The translations under genes and the position numbers were made by a program. DNA of 64,000 nt from Paenibacillus melissococcoides. Its GTDB lineage: Bacteria; Bacillota; Bacilli; Paenibacillales; Paenibacillaceae. This document shows, one piece after another, positions 8,905 through 17,524 of the stretch (positions are counted from its first letter, which is position 1; every line of letters starts with the position of its first letter). The notes under the pieces were generated by a model that searched no databases, had not been told where the DNA came from, and saw only the letters and a list, made by a program, of their open reading frames with translations. The stretch lies in NCBI GenBank assembly GCA_944800085.1, contig CALYLO010000006.1, positions 186,001 through 250,000 of the forward strand, written 5' to 3'.

Positions 8905-8989
8905 TTTATCGTTAAAAATATTTTTAGTGAATATACAAAAGACTATTTACAAACCATTTTTTCTCGATAAAATATATTTTAACGATAAA
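8905..8989 (+). promoter_or_regulatory. Candidate operator: 13-base inverted repeat before the MFS gene
   Basis: TTTATCGTTAAAA (8905-8917) and its exact complement TTTTAACGATAAA (8977-8989) bracket 59 AT-rich bases ending just before the AGGAGG-like site of the MFS gene. Wide-set identical half-sites suggest binding by a dimeric regulator, most simply the ArsR-like protein encoded at 10375. The binding partner is inferred. Confidence 0.6.
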
Positions 8990-9011
8990 AACTATTTTGG
9001 AGGTTATCCTT

Positions 9012-10355
9012 ATGAAACTGCTCTTCAGCAATTCCTCCTACCGCCGACTATGGTGGGCCCAGCTCATCTCCGAGCTCGGCGACGGAATTACCCGCCTGGT
9101 CGTTATTTTCCTGGTCGCTCACTTGTCGGACAGTCCGCTGGCGCTGAGCATGGTCGTGTTGTCCCAGGTGCTGCCTCAGATGCTGTTCGGGGCATTCGTC
9201 GGGCCGCTCGTCGATCGGATCAACCGTCCGCTGCTGATGGCCGCATCCGATATCTACCGCGCTGGCGTCGTGCTGGCGTTCATCCTGGCGCAGGACAGCC
9301 TGCCGTTCATCTATGCGCTGATCTGGCTGCAGGGCATCGGCACCGTCTTTTTCGAGCCGGCACGCTCCGCCCTTGTCCCGCGCCTCGTCGGCAAGGAGCA
9401 GATTAGCTCGGCCGTCTCTCTGTCGCAGGCCACATTTATGGCGATGAGGCTGGTAGGCCCCGCGCTGGCGGGCCTGCTCATTCCGCTCGGCCATTTCGGC
9501 TGGCTGTTCACCTTCAACGCGATTACTTTTCTCCTGTCCGCCGTCTTCGTCTTCTCGCTGCGGGGAGTGGAGCCATTGAAGTTGAGCGGCGCGCAAGCGA
9601 AGGGGGGGAAGACTGCAACCGAAGGAACCGAAGAGCATGAAGTAAGGGAAGTACAGCGAGAGAAAGAAGCGAAGATGTCCTATATGGCATCGTTCAAAGA
9701 GGGGCTTATCCAAATGTACCGGCATGAAGGCCTGTTCGCCCTGCTTATGCTGGTCGTCCCGGTGATGCTGGTCGTCGGCGTCATCAATTCGAACCTGAAT
9801 GCGGCGCTGCTCCAGACGTTCCGCATTCCGGCGGAGCATTTCGGCTTCGTCTCCAGCGTCATTGGCGCCGGAAGCATCATCGGCGCGATAGCGGCGCCCC
9901 ACCTGCTGCGCCGCATTCAACCGGGCACGCTGCTGCTGACCGGAATAGCGGGCATTGGAGCCGCTTGCCTCTTCATTCTGCCGCTGGCGCCGATATACGC
10001 CAATACGAGCATCATCAGCATTTACGCGTGGGCACTGTTGATCGGGTTCACGATCTCTTGCACGAATGTTCCGCTCAGCAGCTTGTTCCTTACTCTCATG
10101 CCGGATGAGATAAGGGGCAGGGGGTCGGCGGTATTCGGAACCGTCGCCGAGACGGGCACCGTGATCGGGATTGGCCTGGGCGGGGTGTTCGCGGTCTGGT
10201 TGGGGGTGCTGGAGGCCACGGCGGTGGCAGGGGGGCTGCTTGTTATTGTCTCTCTCGTTTTCCCTCTGTTAAAATATAGTCGAGCCTTGAAAAGGAATAC
10301 AGCAGGCACGATGAACCCGCCGGAAGGAGACGCGCAAGCGGTTTTGCCTTCTTAG
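9012..10355 (+). CDS. MFS transporter, drug/siderophore exporter type
   Basis: A 447-residue major facilitator protein with about 12 hydrophobic segments. ATG at 9012 is chosen because GGAGG lies eight bases upstream. The N-terminus (NSSYRRLWWAQLISELGDG) is typical of the MFS_3 group that includes EntS and macrolide/lincosamide exporters; FVGPLVDRINRP carries the loop 2-3 motif A signature. A hydrophilic loop at about residues 180-235 is rich in Lys and Glu (EGTEEHEVREVQREKEAK) and longer than usual. The next gene is an ArsR-like regulator 19 bases downstream, so the pair is probably an inducible efflux unit. Substrate unknown. Confidence 0.85.
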   Translation: MKLLFSNSSYRRLWWAQLISELGDGITRLVVIFLVAHLSDSPLALSMVVLSQVLPQMLFGAFVGPLVDRINRPLLMAASDIYRAGVVLAFILAQDSLPFIYALIWLQGIGTVFFEPARSALVPRLVGKEQISSAVSLSQATFMAMRLVGPALAGLLIPLGHFGWLFTFNAITFLLSAVFVFSLRGVEPLKLSGAQAKGGKTATEGTEEHEVREVQREKEAKMSYMASFKEGLIQMYRHEGLFALLMLVVPVMLVVGVINSNLNAALLQTFRIPAEHFGFVSSVIGAGSIIGAIAAPHLLRRIQPGTLLLTGIAGIGAACLFILPLAPIYANTSIISIYAWALLIGFTISCTNVPLSSLFLTLMPDEIRGRGSAVFGTVAETGTVIGIGLGGVFAVWLGVLEATAVAGGLLVIVSLVFPLLKYSRALKRNTAGTMNPPEGDAQAVLPS

Positions 10356-10374
10356 CGGTTAAGGAGGCCATGGA

Positions 10375-10980
10375 TTGAAGAATCACCGTATTATTGAAGA
10401 CATCGAGCTGGCGAAGGCCCTGCTTGACTCGAGAAGAACCCAAATACTTCGATTGGCCCGGGAAGAGCCGTTGACGGTGAAGCAGTTGGCGGAACGCCTG
10501 AACGAGAAGCCTTCCCGCTTATACTACCACGTCAAAAAGCTGGAGGAGCTCGATCTGCTGCAATTGGTCGAGACGAAGCAGCATGGCAATCTGATCGAGA
10601 AATATTATCAGACGAATCCGATGCAGCACAGCTATACGTTCGATCGCGAATTGGCCGCGGAGAATTCCGCCTTTATTGTACAAGAGTTATCCAGGCTGTT
10701 CCAGGAAGGGCTCGGCATCATCGAAGAGCAGATTCACTTGGAGCGCCACGGCGAGAAGAAGCTGGCCGAGGCGAATATCGCGTACCGCAGGATGACTCCG
10801 GCGGAATGGGGGCAAAAAATGGCGTTGATCCAGGGGGCGGTAACCGCAGAAAACGGCTCCGATGCGGTCGAGGATCAACAAGAAGATCTGGGACCCTACG
10901 CCGAACAGACGGAGAAGGACGACTATGTGTTCGTCACGCTGTCTTATCGGTTGAAGGATGTGCGGACCCCGAAGCAGTGA
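10375..10980 (+). CDS. ArsR-like winged-helix transcriptional regulator
   Basis: A 201-residue regulator. TTG at 10375 follows AAGGAGG; the nearby ATG at 10372 is not usable because it meets TGA at once. Residues ~10-80 form a winged helix of the HTH_20 type: ILRLAREEPLTVKQLAERL, then SRLYYHVKKLEELDLLQLVE as recognition helix and wing. The remainder is helical and probably holds the dimer or ligand-sensing part. No metal-binding Cys cluster is visible, so sensing is probably of an organic compound. It follows the MFS gene and probably represses it through the inverted repeat at 8905-8989 (inference). Confidence 0.83.
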   Translation: MKNHRIIEDIELAKALLDSRRTQILRLAREEPLTVKQLAERLNEKPSRLYYHVKKLEELDLLQLVETKQHGNLIEKYYQTNPMQHSYTFDRELAAENSAFIVQELSRLFQEGLGIIEEQIHLERHGEKKLAEANIAYRRMTPAEWGQKMALIQGAVTAENGSDAVEDQQEDLGPYAEQTEKDDYVFVTLSYRLKDVRTPKQ

Positions 10981-11001
10981 CAGGCTCCGGCAGGAAGCGG
11001 A

Positions 11002-11043
11002 AGAGCCCCTGGCATGAAGGAAAACATCATGCCGGGGGCTCTT
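11002..11043. terminator. Bidirectional terminator
   Basis: AGAGCCCC.GGCATGA pairs with CATGCC.GGGGCTC between the convergent ArsR-like gene and the ABC efflux operon. Confidence 0.85.
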
Positions 11044-11057
11044 GCTCTGCCTGGTTG

Positions 11058-12140
11058 TTATTGCAGGACGACCTGATCGCCTTCCTTCAAGCCTTCCAGC
11101 ACTTCCGTTTTTTCCGGAGTCTCCATTCCGATCTTGATATCTCTCCGTTCGACCTGACCGTTGCCCTTGTCGAGGAAGACATAATACTGATCCTTCTCGC
11201 GCAGCACGGCCACGGTAGGAACGACGATGGCGTTCTCCTTGCGCTCGGTCTCGATCTGGCCGGTCAGGCTCAGTCCGGCGATGAGCTGCTTATTCGGCTC
11301 CAGCCCGATGATGACCTCGAATTGAGCGGGCTGATTTGTATTCTGCTGATCGGTGCCTGCCTTGGCGAATTTGGATACTTTGATGACTTTTCCTTGCAGC
11401 TTAACCTGCTTCAGGGCGTTGATCTTCACTTCGACCGGCATTCCTTCCGCGATGCGGAATACGTCCTGCTCTCCGACAAGCGAGACGAGCTGGAGCTTGT
11501 TCAGATCGACGATCTTGCCGAGGCGGTCATTGCTGTTCACCTGGGAAGGAATTTTCTTCGGATCCTCGAACAGGAAAATGCCGGACGCCGGCGCCTGAAA
11601 GTTCGCTTCATTCAGCTTCTTCTGCTTGTCCGCGATGTCCCGTTCCTGAATATCAAGGGTGACTTCGCTTAATTCCTCTTGAAGCTTCTGGGTTTCCCGC
11701 TGCACGAATACTTTTTTGCGGTCCGCCTCCGTTACGCCTAGCGCCTGGTCCTCCTGGCCCAGCGCGCTCTGGACTTCCGTCAGTTTCATTTCGAGGCGCT
11801 GCTTCTTGATGGTCGCTTGCGTCTGCGCGATTTCATTCTCCAGGGCGGTCGAGTCGAGCCGGAACAGCACGTCTCCTTTTTTGATTTGCTGGCCGTCCTT
11901 CACGTTCCACTGTCTTACTTCCGCGCCGAATGGCGCATGCACGAACGTCTCCTGCTCATAGCCTGACTTCCCCTTGACTTCGATGCTGTTCACCAGCGTT
12001 TCTCGGGTCACGGGGAAGGTGATGGCGTCATTGTTCTCCATCGCCGTCTCCGGGGCGGGAGGATTGCCGAATGAATAGAGTCCGTAACTGATTCCGGCGA
12101 GTACCAGGATAATGATTGCCCATTTTATTTTTTTCTTCAT
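11058..12140 (-). CDS. Efflux adaptor subunit, MacA/YknX type
   Basis: A 360-residue membrane-fusion protein. Residues 4-22 form the N-terminal membrane anchor (IKWAIIILVLAGISYGLYSF). A barrel-sandwich (lipoyl-like) half is seen at FVHAPFGAEVRQWNVKDGQ, then a coiled coil (~residues 100-170), the second half (FQAPASGIFLFEDPKKI) and beta-barrel/membrane-proximal domains (EVIIGLEPNKQLIAGLSLTG). It is the third gene of an ATPase-permease-adaptor operon on the minus strand, 46 bases after the permease. Bacillus YknXYZ has the same parts and protects against a killing peptide; a similar protective or export role is inferred. Confidence 0.87.
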   Translation of the reverse strand: MKKKIKWAIIILVLAGISYGLYSFGNPPAPETAMENNDAITFPVTRETLVNSIEVKGKSGYEQETFVHAPFGAEVRQWNVKDGQQIKKGDVLFRLDSTALENEIAQTQATIKKQRLEMKLTEVQSALGQEDQALGVTEADRKKVFVQRETQKLQEELSEVTLDIQERDIADKQKKLNEANFQAPASGIFLFEDPKKIPSQVNSNDRLGKIVDLNKLQLVSLVGEQDVFRIAEGMPVEVKINALKQVKLQGKVIKVSKFAKAGTDQQNTNQPAQFEVIIGLEPNKQLIAGLSLTGQIETERKENAIVVPTVAVLREKDQYYVFLDKGNGQVERRDIKIGMETPEKTEVLEGLKEGDQVVLQ

Positions 12141-12186
12141 TCCGGTGAGCGGACCTCCTTAGTCTATAGTTGTGGCGCGACCGTGA

Positions 12187-13563
12187 TCAATCGCGCTTGA
12201 TGGCCGTCAGCGCATCGGTGCGCGACGCGCTTATCGCAGGATAGAGGCCCGATATGACCCCGGTCATAATAGCGAAGGCGATGCCGATCGGAATAAAGTT
12301 GGACGAAATAAAAATAATCGTCTCCCCGCTGCCGTCCGACATGGCCCCTGCGGCCGCCCCGTTGATCGCCCAGACGATCCAATAGGACAGCATAATGCCG
12401 ACCAGGCCGCCTACCAGGCCAAGCAGCGCCGCTTCGATGATGAACATATTGCGAATCTGCTTCAGGTTGGCGCCCAGCACCTTCATAATTCCGATTTGCC
12501 GGCGGCGCTGATACGTTGACATCGTCATCGCGACGACGATGGAGATGGAAGCGATGAACAAGACGAACAAGCCGATGCCGAGGGCGATCGTGCGCACGAT
12601 GGCGAATTGCTCCTTCAGACGGTCTATCTGGTGAAGGTTGGTGCTCGTGTTCAAGACCAGCTTTTTGATTTGCTTTTCGACGCGCTCCACATTCTTTTGA
12701 TCGTCGACCTTGACGATGAGCGAATTGTATGTACCTCGCTTGGGAACGGAGTCCCCTTCGATTTTCAACTCTTGCTGCAGCAATTCGGCGGTCTCCAGCG
12801 AGACATATGCTTTCTTGTCGTACATGACCATGTCATCCGTGCTGCCGGCCGGCTTCTTGAGCACGCCGGACACGCGAAGCGGGGAACTGGCCTGCGGCCG
12901 TTTGCCGTCCTCGCCCGCGTACGGAATCAGCCGGATCTGGCGCTGATAGAGCGAGCTCGGCGTACGGCTCAGATTGCGGTATTGCTGCATTAACGCATCG
13001 TCGTACGGGTTCTCGTTCAACTGCTTTATCAGCTTGTCCATTGTCTCTTCGTCGACGAGTCCGAGGGTGGCCCCGTAATTCAGAATGACAGTCCCTGTCA
13101 GATCGGAAGCCGCGCCCTGCATGAATTCATGGCCGAAATCGGTCAGCGTATTCAGGTCGGTGCCGATAATCTCCAAGTCGGACTTGCGCTCGTCGGCTGT
13201 CTCCATCTGCATATAGCCGAGCTGCTGAAAAGCCGCTACCGCCGTGACGTGCGGAATATTGCGGATGACCTCGAGCTTCTGATCGGTAATCTGCCCGCGT
13301 TCCTCGGCTTCGCTGTTATCGCTTTTGCTTGCGTTCTGCGCGCTCGGGTCCGAGACGCCCTTGTTCGGAGTGACGGTGATCTCGTCCATTTTCAGAAAGG
13401 AATTCAATTGCTTCTCCGCGAACACCTGGGCCGATTCCCCGACGCTCATCGCGACGACGATAGAGGCGCAGCCGATCGAGATCCCGATGGCGCACAAGCC
13501 GGTGACCACCTTGCGCCGCTTCAACTGATCCCAGGACAGCCGTATGTAGTCAGCGATTCTCAA
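12187..13563 (-). CDS. ABC transporter permease, MacB/FtsX type (YknZ-like)
   Basis: A 458-residue permease with the MacB layout: one N-terminal membrane helix (~residues 18-40, VVTGLCAIGISIGCASIVVAM), a large external MacB_PCD domain (~45-310), then three C-terminal helices (~325-350 ALGIGLFVLFIASISIVVAM, ~380-405, ~425-445). RRRQIGIMKVLGA is the conserved cytoplasmic loop contacting the ATPase. The GTG/ATG junction overlaps the ATPase gene by four bases, implying coupled translation. Substrate is unknown; these systems usually move peptides or lipoproteins rather than small solutes. Confidence 0.88.
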   Translation of the reverse strand: MRIADYIRLSWDQLKRRKVVTGLCAIGISIGCASIVVAMSVGESAQVFAEKQLNSFLKMDEITVTPNKGVSDPSAQNASKSDNSEAEERGQITDQKLEVIRNIPHVTAVAAFQQLGYMQMETADERKSDLEIIGTDLNTLTDFGHEFMQGAASDLTGTVILNYGATLGLVDEETMDKLIKQLNENPYDDALMQQYRNLSRTPSSLYQRQIRLIPYAGEDGKRPQASSPLRVSGVLKKPAGSTDDMVMYDKKAYVSLETAELLQQELKIEGDSVPKRGTYNSLIVKVDDQKNVERVEKQIKKLVLNTSTNLHQIDRLKEQFAIVRTIALGIGLFVLFIASISIVVAMTMSTYQRRRQIGIMKVLGANLKQIRNMFIIEAALLGLVGGLVGIMLSYWIVWAINGAAAGAMSDGSGETIIFISSNFIPIGIAFAIMTGVISGLYPAISASRTDALTAIKRD

Positions 13564-14285
13564 CGGGTCTCACCTCCGGCCGGGACCGCTTCTTCCCGAG
13601 CTTGCTCCGGAGCGGGGCTGTCATCGTGCAGATGGCCGTCTCTCAGCGTAAGAATGCGCTTCGTCTGGGCAGCCACTTCATGCTCGTGGGTGACAATGAT
13701 GAATGTCGTATCCATTGTCTGGTTCAACTGCTTCAATATCGCGATAATCTCCTCCTCGGTGCGCGTATCGAGATTCCCCGTCGGCTCGTCGGCAAAAATA
13801 ACGGACGGATCGGTGATAAGCGAGCGGGCGATACTGACCCGCTGCTGCTGTCCGCCCGAGAGCTGGGACGTGAACAGCTCTGACTTGTCGGGAAGGCCGA
13901 CCTGCTCCAACAGGCGCATCGCCTTGGCCTTCCGCTCCGAAGGGGCGACGCCCTGAAAGATGAGCGGCAGCTCGACGTTCTCCCGGACCGTAAGATTGGC
14001 GATCAGCTCATAGGCTTGGAAAATAAAGCCGATATGCCCGCGCCGGAATTCGGCCAACTGGTTCTCGTTCATCGCGACGATGTTCTGGCCGGCGATATAT
14101 ATGCTGCCTTCCGTCGGCTTCATCAGCCCTGCCATCAAATTCAGCAGGGTAGACTTGCCGGAGCCGGAGCTCCCGAGCAGGGCGACCATCTCTCCGCGCT
14201 GCACACTGAACGATACCGAGTGCAGCACCTGGGTCGTCTCCGGCCCGTTTTTGAAGGCGTGCGACAGATTTTCAACACGTAACAT
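13560..14285 (-). CDS. ABC transporter ATP-binding protein, MacB/LolD type (YknY-like)
   Basis: A 241-residue ATPase, first gene of the efflux operon. Walker A is GSSGSGKST (residues 38-46), the signature is LSGGQQQR, Walker B is VIFADEPTGNLD, and the H-loop is FIIVTHEHEVA. FADEPTGNLD is characteristic of the LolD/MacB/YknY group. The upstream gap contains a dyad that may control the operon. Confidence 0.92.
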   Translation of the reverse strand: MLRVENLSHAFKNGPETTQVLHSVSFSVQRGEMVALLGSSGSGKSTLLNLMAGLMKPTEGSIYIAGQNIVAMNENQLAEFRRGHIGFIFQAYELIANLTVRENVELPLIFQGVAPSERKAKAMRLLEQVGLPDKSELFTSQLSGGQQQRVSIARSLITDPSVIFADEPTGNLDTRTEEEIIAILKQLNQTMDTTFIIVTHEHEVAAQTKRILTLRDGHLHDDSPAPEQAREEAVPAGGETR

Positions 14286-14333
14286 CCGTCTCCTCCTCTC
14301 TCTGATTGTCTGTTGTTCCGGATGATTATGAAA

Positions 14334-14357
14334 ACAATATTTTCATACGAATATTGT
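14334..14357. promoter_or_regulatory. Dyad between the ABC efflux operon and the pseudouridine synthase
   Basis: ACAATATT and AATATTGT form perfect 8-base arms with an 8-base spacer. On the minus strand the dyad overlaps a possible promoter for the ABC operon (TTGTAC, 16 bases, TATTGT). A repressor-binding role is inferred from position and symmetry. Confidence 0.45.
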
Positions 14358-14564
14358 ACAATAAAGTTTCTTCTTTGCGGGCATACATGACAATAATGTA
14401 AGTCTGTTCTCCGGATAGACGAGAAGAGCGGAAGCAACCCTCCACCCGATCCTTTTCCAAAACGGGCGTCAACATGGTATGCTGATAAGGACATGTTCTG
14501 TATCAGGCCATGCGCACCCGCAGGGACAAGAACGGTGAGAGGCAGAGGAGGTGACCCTGTCGTC

Positions 14565-15317
14565 ATGGGCAAAATGATGCGGATCGACAAGCTGCTCGCG
14601 CATATGGGCCGCGGTTCCCGATCGGATATCAGAAAATGGGCCAAGGCGGGGCGGATATCCGTCAACGGCAAGAGCGTGAAGGATAGCGGCCAACAGGTCG
14701 ATCCGGAACAGGATGTCGTCCGGCTGGACGATGAGATCGTAATGTATCGCGAATATATTTACGTAATGATGAACAAGCCGCAGGGGGTTATTTCCGCGAC
14801 GGAGGATACGCGCGAGCGGACGGTGCTGGATCTGCTTCCGGCGGCGCTGCGGCATTTCGAGCCGTTCCCGGTCGGCAGGCTGGATAAAGATACGGAAGGC
14901 TTGCTTCTGATCAGCAACGATGGGCAACTGGCCCATCAGCTGCTGTCTCCGAAGAAGCATGTTCCGAAGACCTACTTCGCTCAGGTGGCGGGCGAAGTAA
15001 CCGCAGAGGACGGCGCCAGCTTCGCCGCGGGCGTCACGCTGGATGACGGCTATGTGACGGCTCCGGCGCGGCTGAACATTCTCGGCCACCGGCCGGATGG
15101 GGAAGGGAGCGTCGTGTCGGAAATCGAGCTGACGATAACGGAGGGTAAATTCCATCAGGTGAAGCGGATGTTCGCCGCGGTCGGCAAGAAGGTCGTCTAT
15201 TTGAAGCGTCTTACAATGGGAACGCTGGAGCTGGACCCGCAGCTGGAGCCCGGACAATGGCGCGAATGCAGTCCGGAAGAGATAGAACGGCTGAACTCGG
15301 GACACAATGAGGGATAG
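14565..15317 (+). CDS. Pseudouridine synthase, RsuA/RluB family
   Basis: A 250-residue enzyme converting specific uridines of rRNA to pseudouridine. ATG at 14565 is chosen since it directly precedes the S4 domain (MRIDKLLAHMGRGSRSDIRKW); AGGAGG lies 13 bases upstream, a slightly long spacing, and in-frame ATGs at 14574 and 14577 are alternatives. The catalytic domain contains PVGRLDKDTEGLLLISNDG with the catalytic Asp of the GRLD motif, and the C-terminal signature GKFHQVKRMFAAVGKKVVYLKR. Length fits RsuA (16S U516) and related enzymes; which rRNA is modified cannot be told from sequence. Confidence 0.9.
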   Translation: MGKMMRIDKLLAHMGRGSRSDIRKWAKAGRISVNGKSVKDSGQQVDPEQDVVRLDDEIVMYREYIYVMMNKPQGVISATEDTRERTVLDLLPAALRHFEPFPVGRLDKDTEGLLLISNDGQLAHQLLSPKKHVPKTYFAQVAGEVTAEDGASFAAGVTLDDGYVTAPARLNILGHRPDGEGSVVSEIELTITEGKFHQVKRMFAAVGKKVVYLKRLTMGTLELDPQLEPGQWRECSPEEIERLNSGHNEG

Positions 15318-15345
15318 AACCGACAAAAGGGGAGAGAGAAGGCCT

Positions 15346-16158
15346 ATGAATTACCGAATGATTGCCTTGGATATGGACGGGACGCTGTTGAATGACGAAC
15401 ACGCGATTACGGGTCGGACGGCCGCTACGATACGGAGCGTAGCCGACCAAGGAGCGGAGATTGTGCTCTGCACCGGGCGCGCCCCGCAGAGCACGCTGCC
15501 TTATTTGGACGAGCTGGGGCTGGAAGGGGTTGTCATTACGCATAACGGAGCGGCGACCGTCGCATCGCAAGGCCGTCGCATTCTGCACCGGTTCGATATT
15601 CCGCCGCATGAGCTGGAGCCGTATGTTCAATATTGCCGCGAGCAAGGCGTTCATTTCAATATTAATACGGTGTTCGATCTGTATGTGGATGATCTAGCGG
15701 GAATGGCGCCGGAGACGCTGGATCTGTACGCTCAGTTCTTTGTCGAGCCGAAGCAGCTTCCAAGCTGGGACGCGTTGGAGGACGCGCCGGTCAAAATGAC
15801 GTTAAGCGGGCAAAAAGAAGAGATGGATCGGGTGGAGGCGGAATTGGGCCTGTGGGAGCATCAATTGCACTATATCCGCTCCGGCGATTATTTCATCGAT
15901 ATTATGCATCAGGATGCATCCAAGGGCAGCGCGCTGGCGAAGCTGGCGGAGCTTCGCGGCATCGCCCCGGAGCAGGTGCTCGCCATCGGCAATTACTATA
16001 ATGATCTGTCGATGATTCAATTTGCGGGGATGGGCATCGCGATGGATAATTCGCCGATTGAGGTGAAGGCCGCCGCACAGGAAGTTACGGCATCGAACAA
16101 TGAAGACGGCGTGCATAATGCGCTTGTCAAGCACTGTCTGGATGCGGGAGCGCGATAG
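15346..16158 (+). CDS. HAD-family Cof-type phosphatase
   Basis: A 270-residue hydrolase. ATG at 15346 has GGAGAGAGAAGG upstream and starts NYRMIALDMDGTLLNDE, in which DMDGT is HAD motif I with the nucleophile and acid/base Asp. Motif II is in LCTGR, motif III the Lys in DASKGSALAKLAE, motif IV AIGNYYNDLSMI. The usual GD of motif IV is GN here, leaving one acidic residue (ND) for magnesium. The alpha/beta cap at residues ~85-190 is the C2B type of Cof proteins, which dephosphorylate sugar phosphates, PLP or flavin precursors. Substrate unknown. Confidence 0.85.
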   Translation: MNYRMIALDMDGTLLNDEHAITGRTAATIRSVADQGAEIVLCTGRAPQSTLPYLDELGLEGVVITHNGAATVASQGRRILHRFDIPPHELEPYVQYCREQGVHFNINTVFDLYVDDLAGMAPETLDLYAQFFVEPKQLPSWDALEDAPVKMTLSGQKEEMDRVEAELGLWEHQLHYIRSGDYFIDIMHQDASKGSALAKLAELRGIAPEQVLAIGNYYNDLSMIQFAGMGIAMDNSPIEVKAAAQEVTASNNEDGVHNALVKHCLDAGAR

Positions 16159-16189
16159 GCGTCCGCAATGGACAGGTAACGCGGAACGA

Positions 16190-16215
16190 GGCGGGGGTAC
16201 CCCCGCCTTGCTTGT
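16190..16215 (+). terminator. Terminator-like palindrome
   Basis: GGCGGGGGTACCCCCGCC is a perfect palindrome followed by TTGCTTGTT, lying between the Cof gene and the convergent YjcZ-like gene. Confidence 0.6.
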
Positions 16216-16228
16216 TCCTGCCGGTCAT

Positions 16229-16321
16229 CTAGTAGATGAACGCCCGGGATACGATGACCAGCAAAATGAACAATACGAGAATGACGCCTGTCGATGTGAA
16301 ATGCCCGAATCCTGCACCCAT
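16229..16321 (-). CDS. YjcZ-like sporulation-type peptide, 30 residues
   Basis: A 30-residue peptide on the minus strand: a Gly-rich start (MGAGFGHFTSTGV) then one hydrophobic helix (ILVLFILLVIVSRAFIY). GGGAGG stands nine bases before the ATG. The pattern of a short Gly-rich head, an ILVLFILLVIV-type helix and a terminal Tyr matches the YjcZ/YczN family, widespread in spore-forming Bacillaceae and Paenibacillaceae and usually expressed during sporulation. It ends beside the palindrome at 16190. The exact role is unknown in the family. Confidence 0.8.
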   Translation of the reverse strand: MGAGFGHFTSTGVILVLFILLVIVSRAFIY

Positions 16322-16537
16322 GGAAGCATTCCTCCCTTGTTCGAGATGAAGCGGAACAGCGGGATGGATGCCCCGCCGTGGACGGTGTCCCTCTTGTTCC
16401 GACATCCACAGATTATGCAGCGGAATCCGGCTTCGATTGGACGAATATCCGGGGCGTCCCGGGGAATGTAACGGTAAGGAACGGGCAACCTTATAGGAGT
16501 ACCGGATTTACCGGAAATGGCAAGGGAGGACACGCAG

Positions 16538-17239
16538 ATGATTCAATTTCGCCCTGACTTCCGAACGGCAAGCGGGGAATCGCAGGATGTGCTGTTCAAC
16601 GGCGCGTACGCAGGGGAGTTCATCTGGCTGTATCGGGAGCGGGAACGGCTTCAAGGGATCTTCGTCATGGACGAAAGCGACGTCCTGGCGCGGCATCGGA
16701 GCGCGATCGAGGAACAGGTGGAGCGCTATGTCCGGCATACGGCGGAGGCATTGGGCGTCGCCGATCTGGAGGTCGTGTTCGTGACGGGACAAGTGCAGCG
16801 TATCGTCACGAATGACGATGACGTCGCGGAATACCGGGCGGAGGCCCCGGGGCGGCAAGCGAGGCCCCTCGGCACCGGGCCGATGGACAGGCTGGAGCAT
16901 GCTCCGGACGTGGAAAACGGGACAGAAGGGGCGGATGATCGGATTCACGTGATTTTGGCACGGGATCACGGCAGCGCGCTGCTCTACGATATTTACCGCG
17001 ATCAGAACGGCTCTCTGCCCGTCGGAGAGGCGACGATCAGCACCGACGGGCCGGAAATGTCCGGGTATATCGATTTTCGCGTGCCGGGAACGGGGGCGGA
17101 CCGGGCCTGCATCGGCCAGGAGCTCGTCTGTCAATTGGCGAAGGATAAGCAGGTGCAGTGGCTCCATCTGACGATGATGTTCCATAATGAGATGATTGAT
17201 GAAATGATCGTGGATTGCGCATCCAACGATCAGGGGTAA
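16538..17239 (+). CDS. Hypothetical protein, 233 residues
   Basis: ATG at 16538 follows GGGAGG nine bases upstream. The product is soluble and acidic, with no signal peptide or membrane segment. It starts MIQFRPDFRTASGESQDVLFNG; a helical stretch (RHRSAIEEQVERYVRHTAEALG) precedes alternating strands (EVVFVTGQVQRIVT, HVILARDHGSALLYDIY), then VGEATISTDGPEMSGYIDFRVPG and a final helix (EMIDEMIVD). The middle (residues ~105-140) is low in predicted structure. I recognise no catalytic motif or family. A large terminator follows, so it is transcribed alone. Confidence 0.65.
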   Translation: MIQFRPDFRTASGESQDVLFNGAYAGEFIWLYRERERLQGIFVMDESDVLARHRSAIEEQVERYVRHTAEALGVADLEVVFVTGQVQRIVTNDDDVAEYRAEAPGRQARPLGTGPMDRLEHAPDVENGTEGADDRIHVILARDHGSALLYDIYRDQNGSLPVGEATISTDGPEMSGYIDFRVPGTGADRACIGQELVCQLAKDKQVQWLHLTMMFHNEMIDEMIVDCASNDQG

Positions 17240-17306
17240 CCGTTAACCTTGCAGAGGCAAGGCTCCCGGGGGAGCATTTGAATCTGCAAGGTCAGCGGTT
17301 TTTTTG
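17238..17306 (+). terminator. Large terminator with nested hairpin
   Basis: AACCGTTAACCTTGCAGA pairs imperfectly with TCTGCAAGGTCAGCGGTT, followed by TTTTTTT; the loop itself contains GGCTCCC.GGGGAGC. Confidence 0.8.
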
Positions 17307-17405
17307 AAATTTTTAAGGTAGAAGCGGGTCTTCGGCCTTGTTTCTGTTTTTGGTCAGCCTAGAATATGGAGACAAACATAGACTGTCTCAACGGCCCGAT
17401 TTACG

Positions 17406-17523
17406 GGCTCCAAAAGACTGCGTTGGATGATTTATAGGCTCCAAGAGACTGCGACGCTCCTCGGGGGCATCATCGCCTCCTGGAGGGATCATCGCCTCCT
17501 GAAGGCATCATCGCCTCCTGGGG
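17406..17523. repeat. Short direct repeats: 17-base pair and 20-base triple
   Basis: GGCTCCAARAGACTGCG occurs twice (17406-17422 and 17437-17453). Then a ~19-base unit, (G)CATCATCGCCTCCTGRRG, is repeated three times in tandem from 17466 to 17523. The repeats contain CTCCTGRAG microdyads. No reading frame with a start and ribosome-binding site uses them. Confidence 0.7.
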
Positions 17524-17524
17524 C

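Noticed and set aside
17466..17523. Possible CRISPR array
   Set aside because: The units are directly adjacent without spacers and no cas genes are near.
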